Positions 8,661 to 18,200 of a DNA stretch of 21,198 bases are shown piece after piece. The translations under genes and the position numbers were made by a program. Numbering within the stretch: the first letter of the stretch is position 1; every line of letters begins with the position of its first letter. The notes under the pieces were generated by a model. It was given only the letters and a program-made list of their open reading frames with translations, was not told the origin of the DNA and made no database searches. Source of the stretch: Scleroderma bovista (taxonomy: Eukaryota > Basidiomycota > Agaricomycetes > Boletales > Sclerodermataceae); contig JAYMGJ010000396.1 of NCBI GenBank assembly GCA_037178675.1, positions 1 to 21,198 of the forward strand, written 5' to 3'.

Positions 8661-9380
8661 TCTGACTGGCTTTCAATGCCATCCGTCGCATGTACAACGT
8701 GTTTCACATCTCCAACTCCTAGGTATGTCCCTGCACCTTCATCACAGCTCATTCCACCTGTTTCAGTGTGGTTTGATGCGTTCAGAGCATCTGTCCAGCC
8801 TTTCAACACATCCTTCTGGCCCCTCGACACATCCATTCCATGTCCAGGACCGCCCTCCGCCAAAGCTTTAGAGCTCGTGTGGGGCTCTTGGGTGCGTCCG
8901 ATGTTTCTGTTGTCGACGTCTTCAGTGCCTTGGGTGAGGTCTTGGGTAGGTAGGTCTTCCCGTTCTGCGCCAGTGGCAGCATTTTCGCTTATTGGAGTTC
9001 CTGCTGATGGATAATGTTTGTCCTCGTTTGCGCAGGTTGCAAATTTCTTTGCATGGGGGTCCACAATGGGTTCATGGTCGCGGAAATGTTTTACAAGGTA
9101 TTTAAATACTTGATGTGCAGTATTTCGGTGAAGTCAGATGTAGATAGATATAGGGACTGTGTCATGGAGTAACTCATGTAACAGGGCATTGCAGCCTTCC
9201 CAATCTTCGTTGTTGTCCAGTTCGCCAGCTAGGACACCTAGCCAACCTTTCGTGGCTGCGTGCTTGAGTAACTTTGCGCGGTAAATTTTCCAATTTTGTC
9301 CGTCAAGTTCGAGTGCGGGAATTTTGACCATTTCACTTGTTATACCTCTGGGTTCCTTTTCTCCTGGCTAGGCAGAGCCA

Positions 9381-9392
9381 GGGCTCATAACC
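9381..9392 (-). promoter_or_regulatory. Copia primer binding site (second element)
   Basis: Plus-strand GGGCTCATAACC, identical to the site at 3719-3730 and directly beside the LTR at 9393. It matches the initiator tRNA-Met anticodon stem-loop. Confidence 0.85.
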
Positions 9393-9675
9393 TATAGAAA
9401 GGTGGTGGTCTGCACAGGGAAGGTCTAGCCTGAGGAAGAGGAGAAGGAGAAGCTGTAGGGTAACCTCAGTAGTCTGGCAAGCTACTGTTATATTAGTATA
9501 TACCTGTAGGTAACTACAAGGTATCAGTAAGGAATAGACAAGGTACTCAGTGGTACTCACCCTCAGTATGCTGGCAAGCTACTGAGGGACTATGGTAATA
9601 GACTCTACTGTATGTGCGATGTATGCTTATGTAAGTAGGTAAATATACCACAACAATCTGTTTATAACTCCAACA
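9393..9675 (-). repeat. 5' LTR of the second copia element
   Basis: On the minus strand it starts TGTTGGAGTTATAAACAG (at 9675) and ends just before the primer binding site. The last two bases read TA rather than CA, so that end has mutated or is off by a base or two. It contains two copies of a CTCAGTA-CTGGCAAGCTACTG block (about 9466 and 9562), the second forming a perfect 8-bp stem (CCTCAGTA / TACTGAGG). The LTR start matches the fragment at 5626. The outer flanking duplication is not identifiable because the other end of the element is lost. Confidence 0.82.
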
Positions 9676-10310
9676 CAGATCCCATGAGGCTTCACAAGGT
9701 CCAGGATGTGTTGTTGCAGTTGGAGGTGTAGATTACCATGATATGGCCATGACTGGTAGTCCAATACCTGTTTCTGGCAGGATATGCTTTGTCCATGTAG
9801 AACAGTATCTTAGTAGGTCAAAACACAATATGTGTATGCTACTGGTATGACACTGACCAGTCGGTATGCTACCAGTATGAAAGTCACTGGTATGACAGTC
9901 ACCACTTGATTCACTACCAGCCACTGGTATGACTGTTACTGGTGAGTATAATACCAGTATGACCATTGGTGGTTGGTATGCCCATATAGAACAGTATCTT
10001 AGCAGGTCAAAACACAATACTAGCATGATACTGGTATGACACATAGCAGTCAGTATGCCACAAGTATGACTGTTACCAGTTTAGCATAATAGCAGTACCT
10101 GCAGTACCAGCCAGTATAACACCAGTATGACCAACACTGGTTGGTATGCTACTGGTGGGACAGTTAGCAGTCCATATAATAGTTGTATGTCCATTGCCAG
10201 TCGATATGCTACCGCTATAACTATTATCCAGTGTAATACTGGTATGACCATCACTGGTCTGGTCTTTGTCTTCAAATACAATCCTGACAGGCTTATATTG
10301 CAAGCATCAT
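9676..10310. repeat. Degenerate minisatellite of ACTGGTATGAC / CCAGTATGAC units
   Basis: From about 9745 to 10310 the sequence is dominated by short units related to (A/T)CTGGTATGAC and ACCAGTATGAC, many separated by 15-30 bases. A longer block (TAGAACAGTATCTTAG then AGGTCAAAACACAATA) occurs at 9798 and at 9987, a 189-bp higher-order period. The ORFs across it on both strands are repeat-driven and I do not call them genes. The first 70 bases (9676-9745) show nothing recognisable. Confidence 0.75.
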
Positions 10311-10690
10311 GATTGCCGGTGTGTACATGATTACTACCAGTCAATACCCCACATTTATTACTGGTGACCATTCCTCTGTGTCTTGTATGTGCCCTACTGG
10401 CCACCCATTCAACTGGCCTCAGGCAGGACTGCATCACAAATGTCACATGGACTGTGAGAAATATCATTATCCTATTAAAGGCTTATATTTACCCAGGACC
10501 TCACTTGCCTGCAATCATGTCTAACACCCTTGATGCCCACAATATCTCCCTTGTTTTGCAATACATCAGGGTTCAGTTCCGACAGTTTACTTATGTGCTA
10601 CAACAACCCAACCCACCTTCAAATTGGTTTGTGAATGTCATGATAGAAATTGTAAGATCACCTGATTCTCATGGAAATCAATTGATATAG
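10311..10690 (+). other. Possible exon remnants of unknown type
   Basis: Two overlapping open stretches (71 codons from 10309, Cys/His-containing; about 55 codons from the ATG at 10518, ending LI-TAG) have a composition that could be coding, but I recognise neither. The second ends just where the copia leader fragment begins (about 10691), so the insertion may have cut a gene whose tail is the Plavaka-like segment from 11090. That link is inference. Confidence 0.25.
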
Positions 10691-10766
10691 GGTAGATGTC
10701 TTTCAAGTAGGAGTAGTCTTGATAGCACGAATAGGATTGTTGCTTGTCTAGTAGTATAGGCCACCG
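10691..10766 (-). other. Truncated leader of the third copia element
   Basis: On the minus strand these about 76 bases follow the primer binding site and hold no ATG-led Gag. The left boundary is uncertain. The rest of the element, including Gag and Pol, is missing. Confidence 0.4.
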
Positions 10767-10778
10767 GGGCTCATAACC
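10767..10778 (-). promoter_or_regulatory. Copia primer binding site (third element)
   Basis: Plus-strand GGGCTCATAACC again, the third identical occurrence, directly beside the LTR at 10779. Confidence 0.82.
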
Positions 10779-11071
10779 TTTTGTTAGATGGCTCGTGCAG
10801 GGAACTAGCTAGCTCAGAGGCAAACTCAGTGTCTCATTTGGAACACTAGATATAACTAACCTAGCTCAGAGGCAACTTAAGTAGGTTAGTACTAAGTAAA
10901 TGAGTGTGTAACTGGTATCTTACCTCAGTGATTCATCTTGGAACACTGAGGTGAAAGGAATCCTCGAATGGATGAAAATAGTCCATGCTTATGTAAGGAT
11001 GCTCGTCACACCAATAAGGCAACTATCAGTAAGTACCAAAGAATGGTAGTGATCGAGTAGGAATTTCAACA
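10779..11071 (-). repeat. 5' LTR of the third copia element
   Basis: On the minus strand it begins TGTTGAAATTCC (at 11071) and ends at the primer binding site. It contains CTTACATAAGCAT as in the LTR at 9393, but is otherwise a different subfamily. Internal repeats are visible: AGCTCAGAGGCAA occurs twice (about 10811 and 10864), and CTCAGTG-(14 nt)-CACTGAG forms a stem near 10925-10950. The inner boundary (AAAA before the primer site) lacks the expected CA. Confidence 0.75.
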
Positions 11072-11089
11072 CTCTGTGCCACACCGCCC

Positions 11090-11512
11090 TTGACCGCAAA
11101 TCCTCATGGCCAATATGACTCAGTCATTATCAGTGTACAACCTCAGAGCGACTGGCCAAGGGATGGTTTAGCAGGGCATTCTGTCTCCCAGCTACATATG
11201 ATCTTCTGCCTTGCATGCTTGGACCTCTTCCTCGTGTATGTCCAGCACTTCAATATTGTGCCCCAGTCCAATCTCACCAATGTTAGTCCAGCAACTGGTA
11301 GGCATTTGTTGAGACAGGCGGTGCGGGGTAATGAACATGTTGGTGAGGTAATTCCACTCACTCACATCCGTTCTCCAGCGCATCTCATCCCAAACTTTGG
11401 ATGAAAAGCTTACTCCCATCTGACACATTTGAGTAGCTATGAATTCAGTAACGAGTTCTGGCTGAACAAGTACTGGACAAAGGAATTTTACTATGTGTTA
11501 TCTCCAGCTTAG
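11090..11512 (+). pseudogene. C-terminal tail of a Plavaka/KDZ-like transposon protein
   Basis: One frame runs from the LTR edge to TAG 11510-11512 with a single internal TGA at 11402-11404. It reads DLFLVYVQHFNIVPQSN, GEVIPLTHIRSPAHLIPNFG and, after the stop, YEFSNEFWLNKYWTKEFYY. This order (L-x-Y-V-x-x-F, then V-I-P-L-x-x-I...H-L-I-P-x-F-G, then F-x-x-N-x-(Y/F)) is what I remember of the conserved C-terminus of Plavaka/KDZ-type DDE transposon proteins of basidiomycetes. The upstream part was removed or displaced by the copia LTR ending at 11071. Confidence 0.55.
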
Positions 11513-11916
11513 GTGTTACTTTCTGTATAATATATACATATGAGAAAGGTTGACCAATACTACTGATCATGATGCATGATATGTAATCTGTACTAAGTTT
11601 GACATCTACCTGGCCTGTCTGCAGCAGCTTCACCACATCTTTCCTTCCTGACTATGCAGATCTTGTGATGGATAACTTCCCTGTGTCAGACAGCAACAAA
11701 AAACACCACAGAAAGGTCAAGTGAGTAATCGGCCTTACCTTACTCAGCAAACTCTCAGTGTTTATTTTGTTTTGTGCAGTAGTGGCTGGTCCATACGACA
11801 CCGTACAATCAACAGCGTGTGAGTGACATCCACTTGTTTGCCAACAAAGATCTGACAATCATTCAAAGCTTTCATCTTTACATCCACATTTAAGGTGTAA
11901 AACTGACTGGTTCCAC
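11513..11916 (+). other. Region upstream of the FunK1 remnant, possibly containing its first exons
   Basis: A plausible exon near 11630-11715 ends at GTGAGT, with an acceptor near 11780 (GTGCAG), and a second short exon ends before GTGAGTGAC near 11820. The acceptor before 11917 would be TTTAAG near 11894. Joined, the frame can run into the ATG-containing exon at 11917, but no recognisable FunK1 block lies here, so I leave it outside the call. Confidence 0.3.
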
Positions 11917-14845
11917 ATGGTTATGGACGACATGGTTGAAAATGACACCCGTGAAACACATTGGGAGCTCTCAAGGGACGACAGTGACAGCCTTTTGGAT
12001 TTTCTCTTTCCAGATGAAGTCCTGTTCCCAAAAGGACAGGGAGAATTGGCGAAAAAATCAGATCACTACACGATGGAGCAAGTACTGAACAACTGCATTA
12101 ACAAGGGACTGTATGTTCCCGTCTCTGGCTTTGGTTCTTCTGAGGAGAAGGAAATTGGCTATTGGTGTTGAAGCAATACCTATATACATAGAGGAACTGC
12201 TACTCCAACTCACCTGTTGGGTGGAGTGCACAACCTGAGATGGTAGCGGTAGCTGGTCAAGAGCTGTTATATTATATAAGCGATGAACACTGTTTATATA
12301 CACCAAATAGTGTGACATGTGACTGTGACACGTGACATGTAACATGTAACATCTACTCTAAAGAGGACTATTACTAAGTCTACACTAATATGGGTTGCAG
12401 TCTTGTGCGCACTTCGTCGACGGTTTACGCCGGGTGCACATGCGACTTCAACAATTGGCCTGGAGCTCCTCAGCTTGACGCAAAGGCACCTACAGCACAC
12501 AAAGGCTCACTCACATCCTTTTTCAATCTGGTGATTGCAGCCATTAACCAGGCATGTGCGATGGTCACTGTCAGGTGAGCGCAATTCTATCCTACCGCTG
12601 TTTCCAGATGACTCACTATCTACAGGATATGGAGTGCAGATTCGGCCACATGCCCCTTGAGTGGTGGCGATGCGATGAGGAAACCCGACATGTCTTGTTG
12701 GCTCACAACTGACAACAAATTTGATTGGAGACATCTGGCCACCTTTGCTGAAGTGAAGAACCATGGGGGGAAAGGACAACGAGAAATCATCATACATAGA
12801 GATGGCCAGTAAAGCATCTTGCTTATTGTATGCACAGGATGGCCACCACATTGCTCCATGCCTCTGCATTCTTGGTTCTCAGATATACCTCACAATTTTT
12901 GATCGCGGTGGGTCACTCTCTACTTGTGGCTATGACATCAATCATTGCCCACACAAGTTCTTGCACATACTCATTGGTGTCACGTCTACTCCCCGTAACA
13001 TTCTTGGGTTCAATATCTCAATCAATTGGGGAAAGAAATGTTTCCCGGATGGCAAGGTGGTTGATGTGAAGGAGTTGAAAATCAAGACAGACACCGCCAC
13101 CTATACCATCAAACTCAGAAGAGTGCTCTTTATTTCTGACAATCTATTCAGTCGGGGGACAACAGTTTGGGAAGGTATGATGAGGACGAAGGGTACTAGT
13201 AGTATGCAAACTAGGCAAGTGGTGGTGAAAAATTCGTGGATTGACCCCCTTTGGAAGTATACAGAAGGAAAAATACTCTCCATTTTGAACGCATACAAAA
13301 TCGAGGGCATACCAATGCTAATTCACGAGGAACAAGTCAAAGCACCCTATCCATTGGTAATCAACAACCTACAGGTCAACAATTCGACCCACTTCCTTTG
13401 AACATACCTTACCCAGTACAAGACAAATGCCTACTACCTCCGCGTCCTATCCCACATTATTACTCATCCAGTTGGCGATCTCATCACCAAATTTTCCTGT
13501 CTGGGAGAGCTCCTTGTTGCCTTCCTTGATTATGTTGTTGGTGAGTAAGACTATCATTCATGAGCTTTCATAATCTCTCATTGAATTATTGATAGCCCAT
13601 AAGAATGCGGTTGAAATCGCCCGCATTCTGCACCACGGCATTAGCCTGTTCAACCTTCTTCTCGCATGTGTGACTCAAAGAAGTGATCATCTAGAATTCG
13701 TGCAGAAGATGTCTACCCTGTCTGCTGCTGACCAAACTGCCTTGTGCTTGAGAATAGCAAGTGTCAAGCGACAAGGGGTGCTTGCTGATTGGGGCTATGC
13801 TGTCCCAATGGCTGAGCCCACCACTATCACTGATTCTGCAGCCCCCACATCGTCAATTGAACAGTCATCTCAAGCGGAATACGAATCCAGCAACTTTGTC
13901 CCCATCACGCCTGTGAATTCAAAGGACGCACCAACTTCTTTGAGCTTGGTCTCAAACTTGACCAAGGAGGATAATATTGTCCTCACCATGGGTCCTGCCA
14001 GTGTGGAGAACGACCCCCAACACACGATTGATACATCCCCTCTTCACCGCATGGTACGTTTCACTGTTCTTGTACATCAATCAACTCAACAATCAAATTA
14101 GGGAACATGGTCGTGGATGGCGGCACAGCTTGTCATGGCAGGCGCTGGGCAGCCAATGGTACATGATCCAACCCATGATCTTGAATCCTTCTTCTATGTT
14201 CTTGTTGGTATATGCATCCTTCTTGACAAGCCTTACAAGCCGAAATGTGACAGCGATCTTGTGCAATGTTTCAACAAGTACTTCAATACCTTTGAGCCAA
14301 GCGTGTTGAAGACAATTACAATCCAGTCGGATCTCACATGGAAGCCATTCATACTGCAACATATTTCAAACTATTTCAAACCTCTCATCAACCTTCTGAC
14401 ACATCTGTGTAACACTATCATTGTACCCCTATCTGCTGATGACCAGGGCAATGTCAGCCGCAAGACACCCTTTACCCACAACATGTTCATTGCTGCCATC
14501 GTCCAGATGCTCTCAGAACTCCACCCTGATGTGTGGACGGCTGTAAATCAAGCAACTGGCAATGATGATTGCATTGGCCTGGAGACAGAGATTGAAGGTG
14601 ACAATAGCTTGAAGTTGGCCAATGTGGCAAGTGAAGTGAATCCCTTGCCTGGTGATTCTGCAGATGAATCATCGAATGAGTCTATTCTCCCATCAAACTT
14701 ACCCCTTATGTTACCCAGGCCCATTTCTCACTGGCACTCTGCAGGTCTGGGCTTCTACAGTGTGGACTCAGGCCTGGCTCTTGGTCACACCCACCAAGAG
14801 ACTGGGGAGGATTTGGACCCCCTGGAGCTTCCAAATAAATGCTGA
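11917..14845 (+). pseudogene. FunK1-type fungal protein kinase pseudogene
   Basis: Exons: 11917-12165 continued (after the LTR insert) at 12459-12574; 12626-13540; 13596-14053; 14102-14845. Introns 12575-12625, 13541-13595 and 14054-14101 are GT-AG. FunK1 blocks in order: RIWSADSATCPLSG...RKPDMSCWL, the IYLTIFDRGGSLSTCGYDI block, a glycine-loop-like SRGTTVWEG, the VVKNSWID lysine (13228-13230), the helix-C Glu of EGKIL (13264-13266), HPVGDLITKFSCLGELLVAFLDYV, the catalytic loop, ADWGYA (DFG equivalent, Asp 13787-13789), and MGTWSWMA...DLESFFYVLVGICILLD. Lesions: solo LTR at 12166, a frameshift at the G-run 12765-12770, TGA at 13399-13401, the catalytic-loop motif LHRDIS changed to LHHGIS (13631-13639) so the catalytic Asp is lost, and TGA at 14843-14845, after which the frame stays open to TAG 14987. 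It cannot encode an active kinase. Confidence 0.87.
12166..12453 (-). repeat. Solo copia LTR inserted in the FunK1 gene
   Basis: 288 bp, TGTTGAAG...TTCAACA, same orientation and same family as the LTR at 3731-4018 (14 mismatches, no gaps). It is flanked by a perfect 5-bp duplication ATTGG (12161-12165 and 12454-12458). No internal copia sequence or primer site is attached, so it is a solo LTR left by recombination. Removing it with one ATTGG joins the two halves of the FunK1 exon in frame. Confidence 0.96.
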
Positions 14846-15275
14846 TGTTCATCTTCACGTGGTGATTCTTCCATACATCACACTTCGGGTTCACCAATCC
14901 GTGGCATCTCTGCTCTTCACGGCCGGAGGGGATATAGTACTGGTTTCATCATGCCCCGACAGGCTGCACGTCATACAACGCGTAAGTAGCTTGCTTCCGC
15001 ATCAAATTTGCCATTGTACCATGGACACTCTACTGTCTAATCATTTGTTCACTTGCCATTGTATTTGTTTTACCGATCAGTGGGTTTCTCTCCGTGTTCG
15101 ACATGATGTGGATATATTACTGCAGGCCGGGACCAAACTTTTATTGTACAGAACATGTTGCAAACGGAAATGATGAGAATGTTAGTAATTAGCCCATTAA
15201 TTTGTCACGAGGCCTGGGGGTCCGTGGGGTTTTTAAGTCCCAGTGGTAAGTGTCCACGGTTTGCTTCGTCTCACC
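14846..15275 (+). other. FunK1 3' tail and spacer to the DUF6532 gene
   Basis: From 14846 to 14986 the FunK1 frame continues as a Ser/His/Arg-rich tail, like the low-complexity ends of that family, up to TAG 14987-14989; ACGC|GTAAGT at about 14978-14987 could instead be an intron donor. The remainder to 15275 has no recognised gene. The last 100 bases presumably held the promoter of the gene starting at 15276. Confidence 0.4.
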
Positions 15276-18200
15276 ATGCCTCCCAAGTGCAAACACAACA
15301 GCAAAACTGTTCCCAGCTCCCAGCCCATTGCTGAGGACGATGCTGTCTCATTGCAAGCGAAGCGATGAAGAGCTAATCAGCTTTTCGATGCACCTCAGGG
15401 TGGTGGGTTTGTTTAACTGCTGTATGTTTTCTGACCATGTCTTGCAGACACAGAACCCAACCAATCGAGGCACTCTTCACGCGCTGGAAAAGGGAGTGGT
15501 GGGCAGCTTCGGCAGCTCCAAAATATTGAGGCCATTCAAACTGCAAGGCAGCCATGACCGTCAACTCGAGATCTTGATATAGCTACGCAGGACCAACCGG
15601 TCAACCCCATGGCCCCTAGTTACTCAGACAATGAGCAGGACGACAAGCAGGAGAGTCAAATTCCACTGTGGGCAGTTCAGTTGACAACACCATCTCAAGT
15701 GCCAAATCCTGAAGTGCGGCCATCGTTCACACATGCTTAAGCTGGTCAACCATTTGGTTTCAAGGTCTCTTCTCAGACTACCAGTACTTCCACTGGTGGT
15801 ACACAGTCTATCAGGTCGTATAGTTCTTCTCTTTTGTCTTCTAGCAATCCATCAATATTCTCAGCTCCCATCTCACGAGGTTCTTCGGTGGCGAGCTCTC
15901 ACTCCATGTCCAAATGTGGGTCCAATAGCGCCTATTGAAAACGAGATGACTGGGAAGGCTCTCAACTGGCTCCACCTAAATGGTTATCGCAACTTTGCAT
16001 GCTTGCAGTGGCAGAGAAGCACCCTCCAGATGCTCCTCAACGTAATTCCCACATCCATACTCACTCTAGTCAATCGTTTTCTGGTACCCCCATCCAAGGC
16101 CAACATCCACTTCATGACGATGACCCCCCTTCACCCCCTCCACGACCTCTTGGGCTACATTGAACCCAATTGTTTTCTCAGCTCCCTTCAACTATAACTA
16201 AATCCCACACTATATTTGCCAGGCACACTGAAGATAGAGTAGACCCAGATGAAGACGGTCTGGTGATTGATGAGGTATCTCCAAGCGAAGATGATCGTTT
16301 TGCAGAGGCAATTGTACGCGGCAAAGGTGAGTCCCATCACTGATACATCTGTGAATCACAGTCATTCAGATTCTAGGTGGAGATTCTGGCCATGGTGACC
16401 AACTTGGTGAGTCTTCTCAATTTGGTGCACTGCAGTCCCAAGGCGACCATCTTTGCAGGTCTACAACCATGCAGCAAAGTAAGCTTAGCACTTGTTGGTG
16501 TGCTGTGCTGACAATATGGTCAGGGGAGATTGAAGATGTTGTTGCTCAACACCGCCAGCGCAATCATGCCCCCTGACTTCCTGACAATACACAACTTCTG
16601 GCTGTACGTGACCAGTAGATATCCAAAACTTCCTGTCGTATCAGCCACTCCAATGTTGATGATTTGGACAATTTAGAAGTCCCCATCAGCAAGACATCCT
16701 CTTCATCTACTGAAGCTGCTCCTGCCCCCCTGCTTGTGACATCTGTTGCTTCTGGTATAGTGTCTAACAGCAATTCTGACCCCTCACACCTCCAGTTTTA
16801 TACCCCGTTGGTCCATGACATCATTGAGCACACCAAACAGATCTCACATTGTGATATCACATCTGTCAACTCATTCCCACTCTGTGTGGACTTCAACCAC
16901 AAGGCCCCAGAATATATCAATGAAGCTATAGCTGAGCGTCGCTCCCGAGGCTTACAAATTCCTGACGGTATGTGCTAATTACTTAGAGGGACTGAGACTG
17001 ATCACAATGGTTTATAAAGGATGGTGGCCTCAATATTCACCTGATATCACAAAGCTGGTGAGTCTCTTGAGTGACAATGGGATTTCCATCTAAATTTTTG
17101 TAGCTTTGGGAAGATCTGGGGAACTGGCACTCTGCACTGAAGAAGAAAGCCCACACCTTTGTCCGTGATCGCTACGAATGGGATCTTCAAGGTCGTTGCC
17201 CTGTTAATGCTGAGATTGCAAAGAACCTTCTGGACCGGGGTAATTTCTTAAAGCATGGGGTGGATGTAGAGGTGAGTGAGAGGCCAATACGTGATGATGA
17301 AGGCCCTTAATACTGTTTTGTAGGGCCATACAAACAATCTTGCACACCCCATGCTATCCAGTGTCAAGACCGGTTCTCCTCAGCGATCTTACTAGGAGGT
17401 CCAGAGGTGCAGGGAACTAATGAGGAGGTAAGTCCAGACACTAGTAGGTGCTAGTTAGTGCGGAGAGTCAAGTCTGGGTCAAACGAACGAAGTCTGGGCA
17501 CTAGAGGAGCACAGGGAGTAAGTCCGGGTTTTTGTGGAGTAAGTCCGGACCGCGGGAAAGTGGTCCGGAGTTGAGTGCAGCTTGTCCGGAGCGAAGGACA
17601 TCCCAGAGGTGGGATAAGTCCTGAGAGGTCTAGCATCGAGTCTGGGACAGAGGTGGCTTTTGCCCTCGTGCAAGTAGGAGACTTGCTAGGATCGGACATA
17701 GGACCAAGAGGACGAGATAGGATGGAGGCCGGAGTTGGCCGGAGTTCAGGAGTTCAAATGAACAGATGGATTAGGAGAGCATAATGGGTAGTACAGAGTG
17801 GGGAGTATCTTAGTTGAGATTTGATCTAAGGACTACTAGGCCGGAGTACAGTAGTTTATATAGTAATGAAACTAAGGTGAGTATATACGGTGACAAGTAA
17901 ACACCTTAATGTCGAGACAAGGGATGGAGCAGAAGCAGACAGGAAAATAAACCAGGTACAAGAAAATAAAGCAGGGACAGGAAAATAAACTGGAGCGGAA
18001 GCAGAAACAGGGAACTAGGATTACAGGAACGACGGAGCAGATGCAGGGACAAGTAGGTAAAGGGAACTAGGTCGGAAGAGGACAAGTAAGGGTTGGAGGT
18101 GGACTTAACTAATGTTAAGTCTGGAGCGATGTCCAGGACCGGAGGAAGTGGGACTGGAGGAAGTGCACGACCGGAGGAAGTGCAAGAGCGGAGGGAGTGC

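Larger units (their letters stand above)
7431..9331 (-). pseudogene. Copia Gag with repetitive extension, decayed and interrupted by a solo LTR
   Basis: It starts at the ATG at 9331 with MVKIPALELDGQNWKIYRAK, a Gag opening common in Agaricomycete copia elements, 49 bases inside the primer binding site at 9381. Frameshifts near 9070-9150 separate this from the next block, whose recognisable parts include DPHAKKFATCANEDK, TPISENAATGAERED and GTEDVDNRNIGRTQEPHTSS. A hydrophilic extension with 57-residue tandem units follows (ADTSSVCMD, YCxGN, PNSCxSH landmarks). The extension carries a TGA at 8615-8617 and the LTR insertion at 7952-8557; removing the insert and one target copy restores the frame across the site. 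The end near 7431 is a TGA or frame loss. Protease, integrase and reverse transcriptase are absent. The function of the extension is unknown. Confidence 0.72.

Noticed and set aside
7100..9000. A multi-exon plus-strand gene with repeated exon-intron modules (many GTGAGT...CAG pairs at regular spacing)
   Set aside because: The regular splice-like pairs come from the 171-bp tandem repeat. On the minus strand the same sequence encodes a 57-residue protein repeat continuous with a recognisable copia Gag, and no plus-strand product was recognised.
10081..10467. 128-codon minus-strand ORF and neighbours in the minisatellite
   Set aside because: Translation is dominated by the repeated unit, with no domain and no splice or start context.
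12763..13401. A free-standing 212-codon gene
   Set aside because: It is the frame-shifted middle exon of the FunK1 pseudogene; its start is not an upstream boundary and its TGA interrupts a block that continues in frame.
5724..16618. UGA reassigned to an amino acid (the many in-frame TGA codons)
   Set aside because: TAA and TAG also occur, frameshifts and insertions accompany them, the Harbinger transposase uses TGA as its terminal stop, and only degraded genes carry internal TGA.
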